Positions 59,305 through 64,000 of a stretch of DNA of 64,000 nt are shown here, piece after piece. How positions within the stretch are numbered: the first letter of the stretch is position 1; each line of letters begins with the position of its first letter. The notes beneath the pieces are model-generated. The model was not told the DNA's origin and searched no databases. It was given only the letters and a program-made list of their open reading frames with translations. The translations under genes and the position numbers were made by a program. Source of the DNA: Phorcus lineatus (lineage: Eukaryota > Mollusca > Gastropoda > Trochida > Trochidae); the NCBI GenBank assembly GCA_921293015.1, contig OV121089.1, positions 39,914,520-39,978,519 of the forward strand, given 5' to 3'.

Positions 59305-59935
59305 TCACAGTAATGAACCCACAGTTATGAACCCACAGTATTGAACCCACAGTAATGAACCCACAGTAATGAACCTCACAGTAATGAACCCACAGTAATG
59401 AACCTCAAAGTAATGAACCCAAAGTAAAGAACCCACAGTAATGAACCTCACAGTAATGAACCTCACAGTAATGAACCCACAGTAATGAACCTCACAGTAA
59501 TGAACCCACAGTAATGAACCCACAGTAATGAACCCACAGTAATGAACCTCACAGTATTGAACTCACAGTAATGAACCCACAGTAATGAACCCACAGTAAT
59601 GAACCTCACAGTAATGAACCCACAGTAAAGAACCCACAGTAATGAACCCACAGTAATGAACCCACAGTAATGAACCCACAGTAATGAACCTCACAGTAAT
59701 GAACCCACAGTAATGAACTCACAGTAATGAACCTCACAGTAATGAACCCACAGTAATGAACCCACAGTAATGAACCTCACAGTAATGAACCCACAGTAAT
59801 GAACCTCACAGTAATGAACCTCACAGTAATGAACCCACAGTAATGAACTCACAGTAATGAACCTCACATTAATGAACCCAGAGTAAAGAACCCACAGTAA
59901 TGAACCCACAATAATGAACCCACAGTAATCAGGCC
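59305..59935. repeat. 14/15-bp minisatellite
   Basis: More than 40 tandem units alternate irregularly between AATGAACCCACAGT (14 bp) and AATGAACCTCACAGT (15 bp), with rare point variants (AAGT, ATTG, AAAG). Because the units are 14 and 15 bp, no single frame is kept across the array. It lies between the divergent IL-17-like genes. Confidence 0.95.
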
Positions 59936-60130
59936 TACCATACAAACGGCAAACAAATCTTCAAAACTGACCACATATACTCTAAAACTGACCACAAATC
60001 GTCTAAAATGAAAGAAATACCTTCCAAAACTGACACCATACCCTTTGAATTGGATACAATAGCTTCTGCAACTGAAAACAAATCGTTTGGAATGGAAACA
60101 AAACTTCCGAATCGGCTGCAAAAGCAGCCG
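59936..60130. repeat. Degenerate 21-bp repeat
   Basis: Successive lines such as TCTAAAACTGACCACAAATCG, CTTCCAAAACTGACACCATAC and CTTTGAATTGGATACAATAG follow a period of about 21 bp with strong decay, directly beside the minisatellite. It is open in one frame as a 7-residue repeat, but this is probably just a decayed satellite. Confidence 0.55.
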
Positions 60131-60899
60131 AGAACTGTCACCGAGCGTCCGGAGCGGAGTAAATATCACCCCGAACGGACAACAAAACCATCTCGCAGCC
60201 TCGCTCTAAGTGTAGCAAAATGGCAGCCCGCGGAGACAAACAAGCTTTGCTGAACAAAGTTTCATGCCACTACGAGTTATGTCTTTAATATATCACATCG
60301 TAATATAGTGCATAAACCCCCTAGTAACCTTACCTCTAAATATATGTGCAAAGTTGTCAGTGTCAGGCTTGCGATTCTGCACAAGTTGGTCCCCAATGTA
60401 ATAAGAGTCAGTTCGCTGTGTTGACAAGGGTTGGGTCCGGTCATTGTTTATATGACACTTTAAATGAACACTGTCCACATTAAATCCCTGTTTAAACCTA
60501 GGTCAAAACAAACCCTTTTCTTTGATTTGGTCAAAGGCTAACACTTTGAAACACAATTAATTTATGTAAAATCAAAATGAGAACAGTTTACATGATAGCC
60601 TTGTAAAATTGCTTATTTTTATGATGTTTGGTGATTAGTTTAGCGTTTTAGTATATCTAGTAAAACAATTCCATCAAACAGCGTTCACTATACACACAAA
60701 ATCATCAGCCACTGAAATGAAATACCCTTAGTATTTACAATACACAACCAAATAAGATTTCTTCCTTATTTCTTTAATTAATTACAACAAGAATCTACGA
60801 AAAAGGAAGTCAATTCACACGTTTAAGCCAACCAAAAGCTGACAACAAAGAATGTACATTTCGGTACAAACGGTCATGTTCATGTAGTCTTGATAAGTT

Positions 60900-61069
60900 T
60901 GTAATGGAGTTTATCAGATTTATACGTCACTTTCCCTGAAAGGAAGGAAACAGTAATAAAATTCCAGATATGATGGTGTATATAAGGGTTATATATTTCA
61001 TGGTAAATAGCATTCAAAATGAGCCCAATCGAAACAGTGAAGATCTATCAGTATAGTCACCTTTAAAGA
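60900..61069 (+). promoter_or_regulatory. Promoter of IL-17-like copy 2
   Basis: CRE-like TACGTCA (60923-60929), then TATATAAGG (60979-60987) and an ATG 91 bp further on. It includes an insertion relative to copy 1 containing CTTTCCCTGAAAGGAAGGAA (60930-60949), a short imperfect palindrome that might hold a kappaB- or STAT-like site; copy 1 lacks it. Confidence 0.7.
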
Positions 61070-61654
61070 ATGGAACACACTATTTTACTAGTATCACTCC
61101 TAGCCATATGTACAGGTTTGCCATTTGAAGAACCGCCAACTAGACACACAAGGGAGGTAACTTGTCCGCCTCCTAACAACTTGAGCCTCATCTTCGAGAG
61201 TCTGAACCAGCACATCAATTCGTCGACGTATCTTCAGCTTGGTAGCGTGTCCCCCCAGGACCTCTACCTCCCTACAGAACTGAACACACACCTGGTGAGA
61301 GACACCCAGGATCCTGCAGACAGAACCTGTCCCTCCTCGGTAAGTGATGAGCCCGGGGCGTCTGTGATGAGTAGCACCCTCTGTCCCTGGTGGTACAACG
61401 TCACCCAGCTACCCGAGGGACACTTCCCAGCAGTCATACCTCAAGCTGTGTGCAAGTGTGAGGACTGTGTACATGCAACTCTCCACCAATGTAGTAATGT
61501 GACCACAAACATCAGAGTCCTCAGAGAGAAAGGGTGTCAGGATGGCTTCCGAATGTACGAGCCTGTCGTCATGGAGCATTCCGTTGGCTGCACCTGTGTC
61601 AAAAGGAGCGTGGCACAGGGCGAAGGTTGTGGCGGATTCAGTTGTAACACATGA
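61070..61654 (+). CDS. Interleukin-17-like secreted cytokine, copy 2
   Basis: Intronless 194-aa frame, the inverted paralogue of copy 1. The signal peptide (MEHTILLVSLLAICTGLP), the CPWWYNVTQLPEGHFP core, the AVCKCEDC cluster, and VVMEHSVGCTCVKRS are all kept, as are the 12 cysteines. About 17 residues differ. These cluster at the N-terminal linker (Q/E20, S/T27, Y/S61, S/P62) and at the last ten residues (GEGCGGFSCNT), while the cystine-knot core is almost unchanged. This suggests selection to keep the fold. Poly(A) signal AATAAA at 62128-62133 gives a 3'UTR of about 0.5 kb. Confidence 0.9.
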   Translation: MEHTILLVSLLAICTGLPFEEPPTRHTREVTCPPPNNLSLIFESLNQHINSSTYLQLGSVSPQDLYLPTELNTHLVRDTQDPADRTCPSSVSDEPGASVMSSTLCPWWYNVTQLPEGHFPAVIPQAVCKCEDCVHATLHQCSNVTTNIRVLREKGCQDGFRMYEPVVMEHSVGCTCVKRSVAQGEGCGGFSCNT

Positions 61655-63348
61655 ATCATATGGTAGAAACTTAATCCTTAATCACTGCCATGTGACTGGT
61701 TTATTCTTCTTTACATGTTTTACCCCTGGTGCTTGTACACTGCCATGCTCGTTGAACTGAAAGTTTCTTCTTTTTACTGTTAATGTCATACTTAAAGCTC
61801 TGTTTACACTCCCATGTATATCAAATTAGCGTGTAGAAAATCTCAAATGTTGGTGTACAGTTTGTTAGGAAACTTCATCCTTATTTGTACATGTACATTT
61901 TATTGTTTACATTTTAAACCTAGGTATTTCGTAACCATTTATTTGGTGGCTAAATATTGTATTACTTGAATTTTTAATTTATGTGCTTGTGTTGTGCGAA
62001 AATGCACTGAAGTGTAAATGTATACAAAAGTGAATGATCTTTATTGTTAATGTTTTGGTAAAATTAAGTTCAATACCCTTTGGAATAATTCTTAAGAGAA
62101 TTATATTTATAAAGATATTTCATATCGAATAAAATTGCAAAACCTTTAATTGCCGTTTTTTAAATCAAACATGTTTTCTGTAGCATACAATGGATTGGTG
62201 AATGGATTGGTGAATTTACGCTTTACCTTTGTACTGAATAAAAATCTGTTGAAGTCTTTCTTGTATTATTTTCATGCATTTGTTTTTAAGTTCTTGAAAA
62301 TGCTTTTCTTAGCCATCTTGTTTCTGTAAAAATACTTTATTAAAACCAGTCCGGTATAAAGGAAAAACATGCTTAAAAAAGAATTTGACCGAATTGACCC
62401 CTTACATTTGATTCAATCACCTACTCTTTCAACTGTATTAATCATATTGAGAAGGATAATCAATTCTCAAAAAATTATTAATTTTTTAAACACATTTCTG
62501 ATAAATTTGTAACAAGATCAAATTGTGCTGTTGGTTATAAAATCATAAAAATACATAGGCCCGGTTTCTCGGGCACGTAGTGCAGAACGCTGATTGGATG
62601 CAATCAAAGTTAGTTGTGCAATCAGTGACGCCGTTTCAAAAGTTATCATTCAAATCGCCTTAGTTATTTCTGGAAGCTTTACAAAATCTAAACTTGATTC
62701 GAATATGCACCTTGCACTTCGTGTCATCTTTACAGAACACATACGCCTCATTTTGCGACGGCATCATTGCATTGGCCTATGTGACAACAAATGTGTTATT
62801 CATGCAGTCTGTGTTTTCATTGGCTTAAATATTGCCAACTGCCGATGCCTGAGAAACCTTCGTAGTAAGACAGAGGTTGTATAGGAATTTATGACGGAGC
62901 AACCTCTGTTGGGAGAGAATGCCTATAGAGATACAGCAGTCATTTCCCCCTCCCCAGTCCAATATGGGCATGGCAGGCTATCTACCCTCAAATCTTCTGT
63001 TATATGTTTCAGTGACCATCAGTGACCAGGAATCTCAGTTTTTAGGATGAAGACTGGGATCAGTAGTATTCATGTCTTCTTCATAGAAGAAGAGATACAC
63101 ATGGTATGACAGGGTTGCAAATAAGACCTTATACTTTTAAAGGATTTGCTAAAAGTCCAATTTCATCACATTATTTTTTTTATGTCTGGAGCAAAGTATG
63201 AACATTAAATCAACTGGTAATTATTGTGTGAGATGGCTTGAAACAGACAGTATATCTAGCAGGTGTTCTGTATCCCAGATGCCCTATAGCGTTATCCACG
63301 GATTCTTTAACTGCATAATTATGCGTATGTATAGATCGATAGGGCAGT
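61655..63348. other. 3'UTR of IL-17-like copy 2 and downstream DNA
   Basis: After the 3'UTR (to about 62150) there is AT-rich DNA. 62850-62940 carries GAGAAACCTTCGTA and GGGAGAGAATGC, which also occur at 3665-3710 and 50345-50390, so a short dispersed repeat is present. No gene supported. Confidence 0.5.
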
Positions 63349-63396
63349 CTAACCCTAACCCTAACCCTAAACCCTAAACCCTAACCCTAAACCCTA
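63349..63396. repeat. Interstitial telomere-like repeat
   Basis: A short tract of CCCTAA units mixed with CCCTAAA units. It is only about 48 bp long and embedded in unique sequence, so it is not a chromosome end. Confidence 0.9.
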
Positions 63397-64000
63397 TGAG
63401 AAGAAGAGTATTAATATAAAATTATATTTCAAATGTTTTCATATATTATTATATATTTTTTTGTAATTATTTTTTAATATATATGTAAAATTCTTACATG
63501 CTATATTTCATGAACAGAAATGCATTACTATTAGATTCACGAGCAAACAGTGTGGAGCACAGGAGTCAGGAGTTAGTGTAAAAAATCACATCGGTTCACA
63601 TCCACCTGTTACGTGTTTACTATGAAAATTGAAAGCTAAACTGACCCTACTAATATCTACTACTCAAATATACATTATCAGTCAAATATCTAATGCGATT
63701 AGTACAGATAAAACAGTGAACTTTGGGAACTGGATGTCAACAATCAGGATGGTATTTAGAAATACATGTCATCTACATACGACGGTAAATAAAAAAAGTT
63801 CGAAGAATGAGCATGATGTAACAAAATCCACTACTTCCAAATTATCTATAAACCTGGAAATAAATCTTTTTCTGGCACTAGTGAGAAACAATCCGTAGAG
63901 TAGTTTTTAGGATCTCACATCCCAAAGTGAAAGAAGAAACTGGAAAAATGATTGAATGAGCGTGCAGTAACCAAGTATTTGTTCAGGTCGACAATTGGGT
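63397..64000. other. Window end, nothing recognised
   Basis: AT-rich sequence. A plus-strand open stretch (63629-63898, 89 codons) has no domain or codon signal that would support a gene. Confidence 0.5.

Noticed and set aside
59305-59945. Long minus-strand frames rich in GSLLWVHYC/EVHYC repeats
   Set aside because: They are translations of the 14/15-bp minisatellite; unit length is not a multiple of three and the frame changes along the array, so no protein is encoded. Spacer-free tandem units also exclude a CRISPR array.
63349-63396. Chromosome end
   Set aside because: The tract is too short and is followed by 600 bp of ordinary sequence.

Overview
Eukaryotic, AT-rich, repeat-dense genomic DNA from an invertebrate, most probably a marine mollusc. 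The reasons are intron-containing genes with GT/AG splice sites and TATA promoters, two secreted IL-17-like cytokine genes of the type expanded in molluscs, a tRNA-derived SINE whose tail resembles gastropod SINEs, and many decayed Tc1/mariner and non-LTR elements. The species cannot be fixed from sequence alone. There are no bacterial genes or operons.

The main content, about 1-54.7 kb, is a four-fold tandem, same-strand segmental duplication (units A 1-14690, B 15240-23830, C 30600-39770, D 45228-54690). Each unit carries one copy of the same small gene. It has a 5'UTR exon behind a TATA box, then five coding exons: signal peptide (20 codons), exon 2 (50), exon 3 (34), exon 4 (55 plus 1 nt) and a short cysteine-containing last exon. 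The predicted product of about 183 aa is a secreted protein with a BRICHOS-type domain (the D...C...C pattern is kept in all copies). All four copies keep open frames and splice sites. A and D are the closest pair and share a MITE and an identical signal-peptide exon; B and C share other flanking sequence. Unit A has a 5.33 kb inverted-repeat element in intron 3, with 289-bp GGATCC-rich termini and a decayed FLYWCH/MULE-type reading frame. Units A, B and C hold mariner remnants upstream of the promoter. Unit C has a large inverted duplication and a SINE. Unit D has a 2.1 kb insertion.

The spacers hold a frameshifted Tc1-like transposase gene (25.6-26.55 kb, between B and C) and two decayed non-LTR retrotransposon bodies in opposite orientations (41.7-42.5 kb + and 42.65-44.8 kb -, between C and D).

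The right end, 56.8-61.7 kb, carries two intronless IL-17-like genes in head-to-head orientation. They are 194 aa each, about 91% identical, and share about 100-200 bp of promoter sequence. The 3.6 kb between them holds a large 14/15-bp minisatellite and a degenerate 21-bp repeat. The last 2.3 kb has the 3'UTR of the second IL-17 gene and a short telomere-like (CCCTAA/CCCTAAA) tract. The two gene families share no sequence. Both encode secreted products, and IL-17 is an immune/mucosal signal in molluscs, so a host-defence or epithelial role for the locus is a reasonable but unproven inference.
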